From NCBI GenBank assembly GCA_009772935.1, contig WOUR01000019.1:32089-96088 (forward strand): a DNA stretch of 64,000 nucleotides. The letters are read 5' to 3'. Positions within the stretch are counted from its first letter, which is position 1, and every line of letters starts with the position of its first letter. Shown one piece after another: positions 8,878 through 16,659 of this stretch. The position numbers and the translations under genes are program-made. The stretch is from Rhodospirillaceae bacterium. Its GTDB lineage: Bacteria > Pseudomonadota > Alphaproteobacteria > Reyranellales > Reyranellaceae. The notes below the pieces were generated by a model that saw only the letters and a list, made by a program, of their open reading frames with translations, was not told the DNA's origin and made no database searches.

Positions 8878-9393
8878 TCAGCTCTCGGGCGCGGCCTTCA
8901 GCGCGGCAAGGCGCGCCGTGGCGCCCGCGACCGCTTCCGGCGTGAACTTGTCGGGATAGGTCAGCACCAGCTGCTCGCCCGTCATCTCGACCATGCCGTT
9001 GGCAACCAGCAACTCGAAGGACTCGGGCGGTTCCTTGCTCTTCGCCCAGTCCTCGAGGCAGGCGACAACGCCCTTGCCCTTGAGCTTGAGTCGGGTCCGG
9101 CTGGCCCGGGTGGCGCGACGGTTCTTCTGCGTGAGCAGCTGCTCGTACGCCGCCAGCGTGCGGTAGAAGGCGCGGTCCAGCGGCTCCGACTGGGCAGCGC
9201 CTTCGAGCGAGCAGAGCTGGTCGAAGGCCTCGCGCCAGATATCATCGCGGCCCATGCGCTTGGCGTTCTGCATGAGCGTGCGCAGATGCTCCGGATCGGT
9301 GTAGCTGGAGATCGGCTTGGTCATCGTCTGCTTGAGGGCGACGGGTGCCTTTTCGACGGGCACGTTCGCACGCTTCGTAGAACGCTTTGCCAC
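8878..9393 (-). CDS. Conserved protein of unknown function (alphaproteobacterial)
   Basis: 171 residues, soluble, no signal peptide. It begins with a basic low-complexity stretch (AKRSTKR) and then a conserved-looking core: HLRTLMQNAKRMGRDDIW, a helix ending in FYRTLAAYEQLLTQKNRR, RTRLKLKGKGV, and a final helix LTYPDKFTPEAVAGA. I have seen similar 'AKRxGRDDxWREAFxxLC' proteins in rhizobial genomes as hypothetical proteins; the role is unknown. The GTG at 9393 is preferred over an ATG six codons upstream because AGGAG lies about 8 bases before it. Confidence 0.65.
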   Translation of the reverse strand: MAKRSTKRANVPVEKAPVALKQTMTKPISSYTDPEHLRTLMQNAKRMGRDDIWREAFDQLCSLEGAAQSEPLDRAFYRTLAAYEQLLTQKNRRATRASRTRLKLKGKGVVACLEDWAKSKEPPESFELLVANGMVEMTGEQLVLTYPDKFTPEAVAGATARLAALKAAPES

Positions 9394-9528
9394 GGGGCTA
9401 CTCCTGCACAAATGTCCGGCACTGGGTGTGCAAGAAGAATCATCATATCACATTGTTCGACCCGCAACCGGATTGTTCACCTTGCGAAAATGCGGCGTGG
9501 AACAGGCGCGCCGGGCGGGTCGCGACGC

Positions 9529-9984
9529 TCACGCCGCCAACACCAGGCGGTCGTTGGCGACGGCGAAGCCGAAATTCTCGTAGAAGCGCTTGGCCGGCCC
9601 CTCGCCCACTACGGCCTCGACCTGCACAGCGCGACGCTGGCGCGACCATTCGACGGCGGCCGCCAGGAGACGCCTCCCGACCCGGCGCCCGCGCTGGTCG
9701 GCGCGCACGACGAGATTGTCGACCTCGATGACCTTGTGGGCGCCCATACCCTCCAGCGGCACGAGCCGGGTCATGAGCACGGCAACCGCGAGCACGCCCA
9801 GCTCGCTCTGTGCGACCAGCAAGGTCGTCCCGGGCGTTTCGAGCCATGTCAGCACCTGCGCGCGCGAACTCTCGCCGCCGTCGAGAAGATCGACGAGATC
9901 CTCGATATCGCGCGGCCCCGCCAGCCTCACGCGGATGGCGAGGGGCATCTGGTGCGGTTCAATCTCTGCTTCGATGATCGACAT
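9529..9984 (-). CDS. GNAT-family N-acetyltransferase
   Basis: 151 residues. GNAT fold landmarks: N-terminal LAIRVRLAGPRDIEDLVDLL, beta strand TTLLVAQSELGVLAVAVL, the acetyl-CoA motif region VIEVDNLVVRADQRGRRVGRRLLAAA (Q/RxxGxG/A variant), and the C-terminal KRFYENFGF motif. Substrate unknown; this short type usually acetylates small molecules or protein N-termini. The start at 9984 is set by GGAGG a few bases upstream. Confidence 0.88.
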   Translation of the reverse strand: MSIIEAEIEPHQMPLAIRVRLAGPRDIEDLVDLLDGGESSRAQVLTWLETPGTTLLVAQSELGVLAVAVLMTRLVPLEGMGAHKVIEVDNLVVRADQRGRRVGRRLLAAAVEWSRQRRAVQVEAVVGEGPAKRFYENFGFAVANDRLVLAA

Positions 9985-10283
9985 GTCGTCCTCCGGTTGC
10001 GGGTTCCGCCGCGGCCCGGAGGCCAAGTCCTAGAACACGAAAGCCGCCGGGATGCGGCGGCTTCGTTGAGTCATGACCCTTCGCGCCGCCTATGTCGGGG
10101 GCGTAAAATACCAAGCGGTGTGGGACAGGGTCTTGAGCATGCAAAACTTATAGATCGAGATTGCGAGTTTGTCAACCTTCACCGCCGCTCAGAATCCGGG
10201 AGGTGCGACTTTCACTTCATTTGTTTCGTTTATTTCGTTCGATTCGTTTATCGGGCATGCCGAGGCATTTTTTCAAAGGCCTG
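9985..10283. other. Intergenic region with terminator hairpin and TTCGTTT-rich tract
   Basis: About 300 bp between the GNAT start and the small ORF at 10284. It holds the hairpin at 10041-10063 (listed separately) and an AT-richer tract at 10211-10250 in which TTCGTTT/TTCGTTC/TTCGTTTA units recur at short intervals, unlike the surrounding GC-rich DNA. No protein frame looks convincing on either strand. Confidence 0.5.
10041..10063 (-). terminator. Rho-independent-like terminator of the aldolase operon
   Basis: AAGCCGCC (10041-10048) and GGCGGCTT (10056-10063) form an 8-bp perfect stem around a 7-nt loop. Read on the minus strand it is followed by TTCGTGTTC, a modest T-rich run. It lies downstream of the DHDPS-family gene and the small ORF and upstream of the GNAT gene, so it best fits as their transcription end. 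Confidence 0.55.
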
Positions 10284-10442
10284 TCAGAGCCACCTGGCGA
10301 GGTTGACAGAGTTTACCACATACATGATCAAACCGACTGCGGCAGCCATCAATATCGACACGATGAGTCTCGTCGCGCGCCCCGGCAGCAGTCGCTCCGT
10401 CAGTGAAGCGACTCCTCCAAGGATGGCGCTGATTGCCCTCAT
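10284..10442 (-). CDS. Putative 52-residue small membrane protein
   Basis: An unlisted short frame starts 15 bp after the stop of the DHDPS-family gene and reads for 52 codons to TGA. The product has a basic N-terminal half (MRAISAILGGVAS, then LLPGRATR) and one strong hydrophobic segment at about residues 25-44 (RLIVSILMAAAVGLIMYVV), then a short polar tail ending NLARWL. One TM helix with positive residues before it is typical of a real small membrane protein rather than random high-GC translation. The upstream SD is weak (CAGGGCG), so coupling to the aldolase is likely if it is translated. Function unknown. Confidence 0.5.
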   Translation of the reverse strand: MRAISAILGGVASLTERLLPGRATRLIVSILMAAAVGLIMYVVNSVNLARWL

Positions 10443-10457
10443 CCGACGCCCTGATCG

Positions 10458-11399
10458 TCACTCTGCAGCGACCGCCATCGCCTGCTTGAGGCCGGGCATG
10501 GTGAAGCCGAGTCTGTCGAGCTTCTCGATCATGTCGCGGCCGGTCGTCTCGTCGATCTCGACCAGCGGCGGACGGACCGGATTCCAGTGCGGGTCGCTGC
10601 CGTAGTGCGCGATCACGTACTTCAGCGCCGGGATCATCACATAGCCCTGCATGACGCCGCGGACCTCGTTGATCCAGGTCTGCAGCTTGTCGCCTTCCGG
10701 CGTGCCGTAGGCCTTGATGGTCTCGGCGATCTTGCCCGGATTGATGTTGGCCGTGGCGCTGATGCAGCCGACGCCGCCGGCCTTGAGATTTTCCAGGATC
10801 GGCTTCTCGTTGCCGGAGAAGACGTCGAAGCCGTCCTTGGCGAAGGCGTCGATCATGCTCTTGGTGTGGGGCCAGTCGTCCGACGAGTCCTTCATGCCGG
10901 CGATCTGCTTCGGATAGGCCTTCATCAGGCGCTCGACCAGCTTGTGCGTGATCGGCACGCCCGAGACCCCGGGGATATGATAGAGATAGACGCGCAGGCG
11001 GTCGTCGCCGACCCGCTGCACGACTTCCGAGTAGAAGCGGAACAGCCCCTCCTCCGGAACGCCCTTGTAGTAGAAGGGCGGCAGCATCAGCACGCCGCCG
11101 ACGCCGAGCTTCACCGCATGCGCGCTCACTTCGGTCGCCTCGGTGATCGAGCAGGCGCCGGTGCCGGGCATCATGCGCGCGGTCGGCACGCCCGAGGCGA
11201 CGACGGCTTCGAGCAGGTTCATCCGCTCCTTCGCGGACAGCGAATTCGCTTCCGAGTTGGTGCCGAAGACGGCGAGGCCGCAATCCTGGCTGATCAGCCA
11301 CTTGCAGTGGGCGATGAAGCGGCCGACATCCGGCGACAGGTCGCGCTTGAAGGGCGTGACGACGGGCGAAAGAACGCCTTTGATCCGTGCTGCGGCCAT
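10458..11399 (-). CDS. Dihydrodipicolinate synthase (DapA/NanA) family aldolase
   Basis: 313 residues, class I aldolase TIM barrel. The Schiff-base lysine is Lys170 in QIAGMKDSS and the catalytic tyrosine is Tyr140 in RVYLYHIPG. The pyruvate-carboxylate loop, GTTGE in true DapA, is GTNSE here (46-50), so lysine synthesis is unlikely; expect a catabolic lyase or dehydratase for a sugar acid or similar 2-keto acid. The ATG at 11399 follows GGGAGAA; an in-frame extension upstream is not needed. Divergent from the FAA hydrolase with 59 bp between the starts, a pairing common in sugar-acid or hydroxyacid catabolic loci. Confidence 0.85.
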   Translation of the reverse strand: MAAARIKGVLSPVVTPFKRDLSPDVGRFIAHCKWLISQDCGLAVFGTNSEANSLSAKERMNLLEAVVASGVPTARMMPGTGACSITEATEVSAHAVKLGVGGVLMLPPFYYKGVPEEGLFRFYSEVVQRVGDDRLRVYLYHIPGVSGVPITHKLVERLMKAYPKQIAGMKDSSDDWPHTKSMIDAFAKDGFDVFSGNEKPILENLKAGGVGCISATANINPGKIAETIKAYGTPEGDKLQTWINEVRGVMQGYVMIPALKYVIAHYGSDPHWNPVRPPLVEIDETTGRDMIEKLDRLGFTMPGLKQAMAVAAE

Positions 11400-11458
11400 G
11401 ATCTTATTTCTCCCGGGAATGGCGCGCCTTTTCTGCAACGAAGCGCCGGAGACGTCCA

Positions 11459-12595
11459 GTGTCACCATCTCTCAGCGAAATCCTGCCCGAGGACGGCACG
11501 GCTGGCACGCTGGTCGGCCGCGTCTGGCGGGCTGGCCATCCGGCGGGGCCTTCGGTCGTCGCGATCCGAAACGACGGCGTGTTCGATCTTTCGGCCACCG
11601 TTCCCACGATGGCCGATCTCTGCAATGCGCCAGATCCCACGGGCCTCGCACGCAGCACGCCGGGCGAGCGGATCGGCACCCTGCAGGACCTCGTGGGCAG
11701 CCTGCTCGCCCCGGTCGACCTGCAGGCGCTCAAGGCCGCGGGCGTCACCTTCGCGGTCAGCCTGCTGGAGCGGCTCATCGAGGAACATGCCAAGGGCGAT
11801 CCCGCACGTGCCGAGCAGGTGCGTGGCGAGCTGAACTCGATCATCGGCGCCGATGTCAGCGCGATCAAGCCGGGCTCGCCCGAGGCCGAGGCGCTGAAGA
11901 AGACGCTGATGGCGCGCGGCGCCTGGTCGCCCTACCTCGAAGTCGGTATCGGCCCCTATGCCGAGATCTTCACCAAGGCGCCGCCCATGGCCGCGGTCGG
12001 CTACGGCGCCGAGATCGGCATCCGGCCGGACTCGGACTGGAACAATCCCGAGCCCGAGGTGACGCTGATCGTCGGCGCCAGAGGCACCATCGTCGGTGCG
12101 ACCCTGGGCAACGACGTGAACCTGCGCGACATAGAGGGTCGCAGCGCGCTGCTGCTGGGCATCGCCAAGGACAACAACGCCTCCTGCGCGCTCGGTCCCT
12201 TCATCCGCCTGTTCGACGACACCTTCTCGCTCGACGACGTCCGCCAGGCCAAGGTCGATCTCGAAGTCACCGGACCCGACCAGTTCCGTCTGCGCGGTTC
12301 GAGCGACCTCTCGAAGATCAGCCGCGATCCCACCGACCTCGTGGCGCAGGCGATGAGCGCGCACCAATATCCCGACGGCATGGCGCTGATGACCGGCACG
12401 CTGTTCGCGCCCACCGAACCGCGCAAGCCCGGCGGCACCGGATTCACGCATATGGTCGGCGACCTGGTCTCGATAAGCTCGCCCAGGCTCGGCACGCTGA
12501 CCAACAGGGTGGCCCATTGCGACAAGATCGCGCCGTGGACCTTCGGCACGGGAGCCCTGATGCGAAACCTCGCGGCACGCGGGTTGCTGCGGTAA
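11459..12595 (+). CDS. Fumarylacetoacetate (FAA) hydrolase family protein
   Basis: 378 residues starting at GTG (GGAG about 8 bases before). The C-terminal two thirds carry the FAH fold: YLEVGIGPYAEIFTKAPP, then the metal-binding GAEIGIRPDSDWNNPEPEV (E-x-E type ligands), GNDVNLRDIEG, ALGPFIRLFDD and a late GTGFTHMVGDLVSISSPRLG segment. Family members hydrolyse or hydrate acyl-pyruvates and 2-keto-3-deoxy acids. The divergent DHDPS-family aldolase makes a shared 2-keto acid pathway likely, but the substrate cannot be read from sequence. Confidence 0.85.
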   Translation: MSPSLSEILPEDGTAGTLVGRVWRAGHPAGPSVVAIRNDGVFDLSATVPTMADLCNAPDPTGLARSTPGERIGTLQDLVGSLLAPVDLQALKAAGVTFAVSLLERLIEEHAKGDPARAEQVRGELNSIIGADVSAIKPGSPEAEALKKTLMARGAWSPYLEVGIGPYAEIFTKAPPMAAVGYGAEIGIRPDSDWNNPEPEVTLIVGARGTIVGATLGNDVNLRDIEGRSALLLGIAKDNNASCALGPFIRLFDDTFSLDDVRQAKVDLEVTGPDQFRLRGSSDLSKISRDPTDLVAQAMSAHQYPDGMALMTGTLFAPTEPRKPGGTGFTHMVGDLVSISSPRLGTLTNRVAHCDKIAPWTFGTGALMRNLAARGLLR

Positions 12596-12617
12596 AGCCT
12601 TCGCACCTTTTCAATCT

Positions 12618-12710
12618 CCTCTCCCCCGCTTGGGGGAGAGGCAGGGGGAGGGGGTTGCACGCGATCTTCGACGCCCCCTCACCTAACCTCTCCCCCTATC
12701 GGGGGAGAGG
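12618..12710. repeat. Paired CCTCTCCCCC/GGGGGAGAGG palindromic repeat
   Basis: Two identical-stem hairpins: CCTCTCCCCC (12618-12627), loop GCTT, GGGGGAGAGG (12632-12641); and CCTCTCCCCC (12687-12696), loop TATC, GGGGGAGAGG (12701-12710). Between them are G-rich and C-rich flanks that can also pair (AGGGGGAGGGGG with CGCCCCCTCACC). This is the widespread proteobacterial intergenic REP/MITE-like unit. The right arm of the second hairpin ends 3 bases before the amidase ATG and is itself a purine-rich SD. Confidence 0.85.
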
Positions 12711-12713
12711 GAC

Positions 12714-14147
12714 ATGAACGAGACCATGACCGACCTCACACGCCTGCCCGCCTCCGAACTGCGCGAGCAGATCGCCGCGAAGAAGATCTCACCCGTCGAA
12801 CTGACCGAGGCCGTGCTGGCGCGGGCCGAGCGGCTGCAGCCGGTATTGAACTGCTTCGTCACCCTGGTGCCCGATCAGGCCCGCGCCGCGGCCAAGGCGG
12901 CGGAAGACGCCGTGATGCGCGGCGAGCCGCTCGGCCTGCTGCACGGCATTCCGTTCGCCGCCAAGGATCTGGTGAACACGGCGGGCGTGCGCACCACGTT
13001 CGGATCCCTGCTCTACGAGAACAACGTGCCGAAGGAAGACGCGGTCTGCGCGGCGCGTGTTAAGGGTGCGGGCGGCATCCTGTTCGGCAAGACGACGACG
13101 CCGGAGTTCGGCCACAAGTCGCTGACCGACGGGCCGCTGTTCGGCCGCACCCGCAACGCCTGGAGCGCGGCGCACACGTCCGGCGGCTCCAGCGGCGGCG
13201 CGGCGGTCGCGGTGGCCGCGGGAATCGGGCCGATCGGCATCGCCACCGACGGCGGCGGCTCGACCCGCATTCCCGCCGCGATCAACGGCATGGTCGGGCT
13301 GAAGCAGAGCAACGGCGTGATCCCGCACAGCCAGGTGGCCGACGCCTTCGGCAACTACACCTATGTGACGCCGATGACACGCACGGTGATGGACACCGCG
13401 CTGATGCTGCAGGCGATGGCCGGGCCGCATCCGTCGGACCCGTGGTCGATCGGCATAGAGCCGCCGGACTATCTGGCCGCGGCCCGCGCCGAAGGCGATC
13501 TCAAGGGCAGGCGCATCCTCTACAGTGCCACGCTCGGCAATAAGCTGGTGGCGAGGGACGTTCGTGCCGCCTTCGAGCAGTCGCTGGTGCGCCTGCGCGA
13601 GCTGGGGGCCGAACTGGTCGAACTCACCGAGGAACTGCCCGATCTCAGCTCGGCATGGAAGGTGATCAACCACACGACGTGGAAGGCGCGCTTCGACGAG
13701 ATGATCCGGCGCGACGGCAACCGCATGACGCCCTCGCTGGTACGCCAGGTCGCCGAGGCGGCGGACTGGTCGGGCGCCGACTATCAGCGCGCCATGTTCC
13801 AGCGCAGCGACCTCTTTCGCATGGTCCAGGGCTGGTTCGAGGCGGCCGACTTCCTGGTCACGCCGACCGTGTCGCGCACCGCGCTGCCGATCGACCAGGA
13901 CCTGTTCGATCCGATCACCATCGATGGTGTCGAGGCGGGCGAGCTGCGACGCAACTGGTTCCCCTACACGATGCCATTCAACATCACCGGCCACCCTGCC
14001 CTCTCGATCTGCAACGGCTACGATTCGGAAGGCCTGCCGACCAGCCTGCAGATCGTCGGCCGCTTCCGCGACGAGGCCTCGGTGCTGCGCGCCGCCGCGC
14101 TCTACGAGGCGAGCGAAAGCTGGCTCGAGCGATGGCCCGACCTTTGA
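12714..14147 (+). CDS. Amidase signature family hydrolase
   Basis: 477 residues. The Ser-cisSer-Lys triad is visible: Lys84 in IPFAAKDLVNT, cis-Ser159 in HTSGGSSGG, and nucleophile Ser183 in DGGGSTRIPA; the 75/24-residue spacing equals that of classical amidases such as FAAH. Hydrolyses an amide (aryl- or aliphatic amide, or a carbamoyl compound) in the cytosol; the substrate is not predictable. Its only visible SD is the 3' arm of the upstream repeat. The end overlaps the start of the pseudouridine synthase by 16 bp. Confidence 0.92.
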   Translation: MNETMTDLTRLPASELREQIAAKKISPVELTEAVLARAERLQPVLNCFVTLVPDQARAAAKAAEDAVMRGEPLGLLHGIPFAAKDLVNTAGVRTTFGSLLYENNVPKEDAVCAARVKGAGGILFGKTTTPEFGHKSLTDGPLFGRTRNAWSAAHTSGGSSGGAAVAVAAGIGPIGIATDGGGSTRIPAAINGMVGLKQSNGVIPHSQVADAFGNYTYVTPMTRTVMDTALMLQAMAGPHPSDPWSIGIEPPDYLAAARAEGDLKGRRILYSATLGNKLVARDVRAAFEQSLVRLRELGAELVELTEELPDLSSAWKVINHTTWKARFDEMIRRDGNRMTPSLVRQVAEAADWSGADYQRAMFQRSDLFRMVQGWFEAADFLVTPTVSRTALPIDQDLFDPITIDGVEAGELRRNWFPYTMPFNITGHPALSICNGYDSEGLPTSLQIVGRFRDEASVLRAAALYEASESWLERWPDL

Positions 14148-14887
14148 AACCGCATTTGCCTCCCAGGAGGGCGTCGCCCAAGCGGCCGCCGCCGCTGACG
14201 GCCGAGCAGATCCAGGCCCGGGTGCTGCATCGCGACGGGCTGATCCTGGTGATTGACAAGCCCGCGGGCCTCGCCGTGCATGCCGGGCCCAGCGGCGCGC
14301 CCAACCTCGAAGAGTGTTTCGACGACCTGCGCTATGGCCTGCCGCGGCCGCCGGCGCTGGCGCACCGGCTGGATGCCGACACGGCGGGTGTGCTGGTGCT
14401 GGGCCGCCATCCCAAGGCGCTGGCCAAGCTGGGACGGCTGTTCTCCGGCCGCGACACCGAAAAGACCTACTGGGCGGTGGTCGAGGGATCGCCGCCGGCC
14501 GACGAAGGCGTGTTCGACATGCCGCTGCTCAAGCTCAACACGCGCACCGGCTGGTCGGTGAAGGTCTCCGACAAGGGGCAGCCTTCGCTGACGCGTTACC
14601 GGGTGATGGGACGCGCTCCCGGCATGACCTGGCTGGAACTGAAGCCCGAGACCGGCCGCACCCACCAGATCCGCGTCCACTGCGCTGCGGCAGGATGCCC
14701 CGTGATCGCCGACCGGCTCTATGGCCGTGCCGTGCCGGACAGCCAGCTCCATCTGCAGTCGCATGGCATCGTGCTGCCGCTGTCGAAGAGCAAACCGCCG
14801 GTCGTCGTTACGGCACCGCCGCCCGCGCACATGCTGGCCGCGCTGAAGGCCTGCGGCTTCAGTCCCGGGCCGTCACCCACACCCTGA
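14132..14887 (+). CDS. RluA-family pseudouridine synthase
   Basis: 251 residues, catalytic domain only, with no S4 domain. The catalytic motif is AHRLDADTAGVLVLG (HRLDxxTSG with Ala for Ser); further motifs are ILVIDKPAGLAVHAG, GRDTEKTYWAVVEG and KPETGRTHQIRVHCAAAGCPVIAD. It isomerises specific uridines in rRNA or tRNA; the target is unknown. The start at 14132 overlaps the amidase 3' end. The 3' end runs 29 bp into the convergent gene that ends at 14859. Confidence 0.9.
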   Translation: MARPLKPHLPPRRASPKRPPPLTAEQIQARVLHRDGLILVIDKPAGLAVHAGPSGAPNLEECFDDLRYGLPRPPALAHRLDADTAGVLVLGRHPKALAKLGRLFSGRDTEKTYWAVVEGSPPADEGVFDMPLLKLNTRTGWSVKVSDKGQPSLTRYRVMGRAPGMTWLELKPETGRTHQIRVHCAAAGCPVIADRLYGRAVPDSQLHLQSHGIVLPLSKSKPPVVVTAPPPAHMLAALKACGFSPGPSPTP

Positions 14888-15521
14888 GCTTGTCGCCGGC
14901 GTCGAATCCTGACGCCACGGCGGCCTCGAGCTCGGCGCCGGATTCGTAGCCGACCAGGGGCAGGCGGGGAAACGTCTGCGCCGCCAGCAGGGAGAGCGAC
15001 CGCCAGACCGCCGGCGAATCGGCGGCCTCGGCAACCACGTTGGAGACGCCGACCACGTCTTCGGCGCGATAGAGCATGAATCCGGCGACGACCTTGTAGC
15101 CGCGACGCCCCTTGAACATGGCGAAGTCCGGATCGTCGACCGGCCATCCTTCGGCGCCCTTGTCCTCGCGCTGCCAGACGATGTCCGTCGAGGGTCCTTC
15201 GGCCGGCATGCCGCCGCGAATCCACTGGGCCTCGAACAGCAGTTCGAAGCCGCGGCGTGACAGGTCGAGCGTGCCGAAACTGTCCTTCACCGACCAGCGG
15301 CCGGGCAGGTTCGACTTCTGCAGGATCTCGACCGTCGTGCGCTGTTCTTCGAGGGCCGTGCCGCCAACCGCCAGGGTGACCGCGTTGGGATAGAAGCGCG
15401 GCACGACCGCCGCGTTCACCCACATGTGCGGCAGGAAGCGGCCTGCATGACCGTGCGCGCGACAGACCGCGTCGCACCACCGCGCGTTGTTGAGGGCCGC
15501 CGCGACGGTCCAATCCTTCAC
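14859..15521 (-). CDS. Unknown protein with GNAT-like C-terminal motif, tail gene of the ABC operon
   Basis: 220 residues, no signal peptide or membrane segment. I do not recognise a defined family with certainty. The C-terminus VGYESGAELEAAVASGFDAG followed by LRVWV resembles the end of actinobacterial and proteobacterial GNAT-like proteins ('GYExGxDLAAAxxxGFxxxGPLRVWL'). The N-terminus is rich in Trp/Cys (NARWCDAVCRAHG). The GTG start overlaps the stop of the permease (GTGA), so it is co-translated with the ABC transporter, which argues for a function linked to that transporter. Confidence 0.6.
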   Translation of the reverse strand: MKDWTVAAALNNARWCDAVCRAHGHAGRFLPHMWVNAAVVPRFYPNAVTLAVGGTALEEQRTTVEILQKSNLPGRWSVKDSFGTLDLSRRGFELLFEAQWIRGGMPAEGPSTDIVWQREDKGAEGWPVDDPDFAMFKGRRGYKVVAGFMLYRAEDVVGVSNVVAEAADSPAVWRSLSLLAAQTFPRLPLVGYESGAELEAAVASGFDAGDKLRVWVTARD

Positions 15522-16498
15522 GCGCGGACTTCCTGGCGCTGGAAGACCACGTAGGCGGCCGCGAAGACCACGATCATCCCGGCGATGAGACCGGTGATCT
15601 GCGGCCAGATCAAGAGCAGGCTCTGGTCGAACGGCAGCGGCGCCCCCAGGATCGCGCCACGCATCTGGGCCGGCAGCATCGGCCCCAGGGTCCGGGTCTC
15701 CGGGCTCAGGAGTGCCAGCACCGCCTCGCTGAACAGGGTGCCGGGCGACAGGCGCATCAGGCCCATGGCGAGGTCCTGGAGGGCCGCATAGTCCTCGACG
15801 CTGCGAATCTCGCCGGCCGCCGCGCCGGAGACGATCGCCGAGGCGAGCTGCGGCCACAGCAGGAGAAAGAACAGCCAGAGGCCGAGCGCGCACAGTGCCG
15901 AGGTTGCGGGCGAACGGAGCAGAACCGAGAAGAGCATCGAGATCGCGAGCCAGATGCCGCCATAGGCGATCGCCACAACCAGGAACCCGACGCCGCGCGC
16001 CACCTCGACGCCGCGCGGTGGCACGCCGAGCAGCAGCAGGCCAGCGCCGAACACCATCAGCCACAGCGCCACGAGCACCACGGCGAAGGTCGCGAGCCCC
16101 GCCAGGAACTTCCCCATCAGCAGCGCGTCACGATAGATCGGCTGCGACAGGACGCGACTGAGCGTGCGCCGGTTGAACTCGCTGTTCACCGAATCGAAGC
16201 CCAGCCCGATCGCCATCAGCGGAATGATGAAGTTCAGCGCCGCGACGAAGGAGATTCCGACCTGCTCCGGCTCCAGGGTGAAGATTCGCAGGAACAGGAA
16301 TGAATTCGGATCGACCACCGTCCGCAGCGTCTGCAGCGAGGAGGCCACCGGAAAGGCGCCGAAGGCGATCACGAACAGCGTCAGCACCAGCATGCGCACG
16401 CTGCTCAGGTGATCGGCCAGCTCCTTCACCAACACCGGACCGATCCCGGTGAAGGGTGAGCCCTGGCGGCGTAAGGCGAGTGACGCTCTCGATCCCAT
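15518..16498 (-). CDS. ABC-2 type (NosY-like) transporter permease
   Basis: 326 residues with about six hydrophobic segments. After the first TM and a periplasmic loop comes NSEFNRRTLSRVLSQPIYRD followed by GKFLAG, the cytoplasmic coupling segment typical of NosY/ABC-2 permeases that contact the ATPase. The C-terminus is a short basic tail (FQRQEVRA). Partner of the ATPase at 16660-17610; the 161-bp gap between them is filled by a palindromic repeat. Substrate unknown. Confidence 0.85.
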   Translation of the reverse strand: MGSRASLALRRQGSPFTGIGPVLVKELADHLSSVRMLVLTLFVIAFGAFPVASSLQTLRTVVDPNSFLFLRIFTLEPEQVGISFVAALNFIIPLMAIGLGFDSVNSEFNRRTLSRVLSQPIYRDALLMGKFLAGLATFAVVLVALWLMVFGAGLLLLGVPPRGVEVARGVGFLVVAIAYGGIWLAISMLFSVLLRSPATSALCALGLWLFFLLLWPQLASAIVSGAAAGEIRSVEDYAALQDLAMGLMRLSPGTLFSEAVLALLSPETRTLGPMLPAQMRGAILGAPLPFDQSLLLIWPQITGLIAGMIVVFAAAYVVFQRQEVRA

Positions 16499-16517
16499 CC
16501 GGCCCTCAGGTACACCA

Positions 16518-16625
16518 CCTCATCCTGAGGAGGCGCGAAGCGCCGTCTCGAAGGATGGGCAACAAGCGCGGTGCTCGTGCCCATGCTTCGAGACGCGCTC
16601 CTGCGGAGCGCTCCTCAACATGAGG
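16518..16625. repeat. CCTCATCCTGAGG-type intergenic inverted repeat
   Basis: Left arm 16518-16560 begins CCTCATCCTGAGG and includes GTCTCGAAGGATGGGC; right arm 16579-16625 includes GCCCATGCTTCGAGACGCGC and ends CTCCTCAACATGAGG. The arms pair imperfectly around an 18-nt centre, and each arm has its own sub-hairpin (GGCGCGAAGCGCC; GAGCG..CGCTC-like). This repeat type is familiar from Bradyrhizobium and relatives. It sits inside the ABC operon between ATPase and permease. Confidence 0.8.
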
Positions 16626-16659
16626 TTGGGGGTGTATTTCCATTTTGATCGCAAAGGCG

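Noticed and set aside
9286..10605. Long plus-strand open frame across the GNAT gene and the intergenic region
   Set aside because: Antisense to the GNAT gene, which has proper motifs and SD; composition is non-protein-like.
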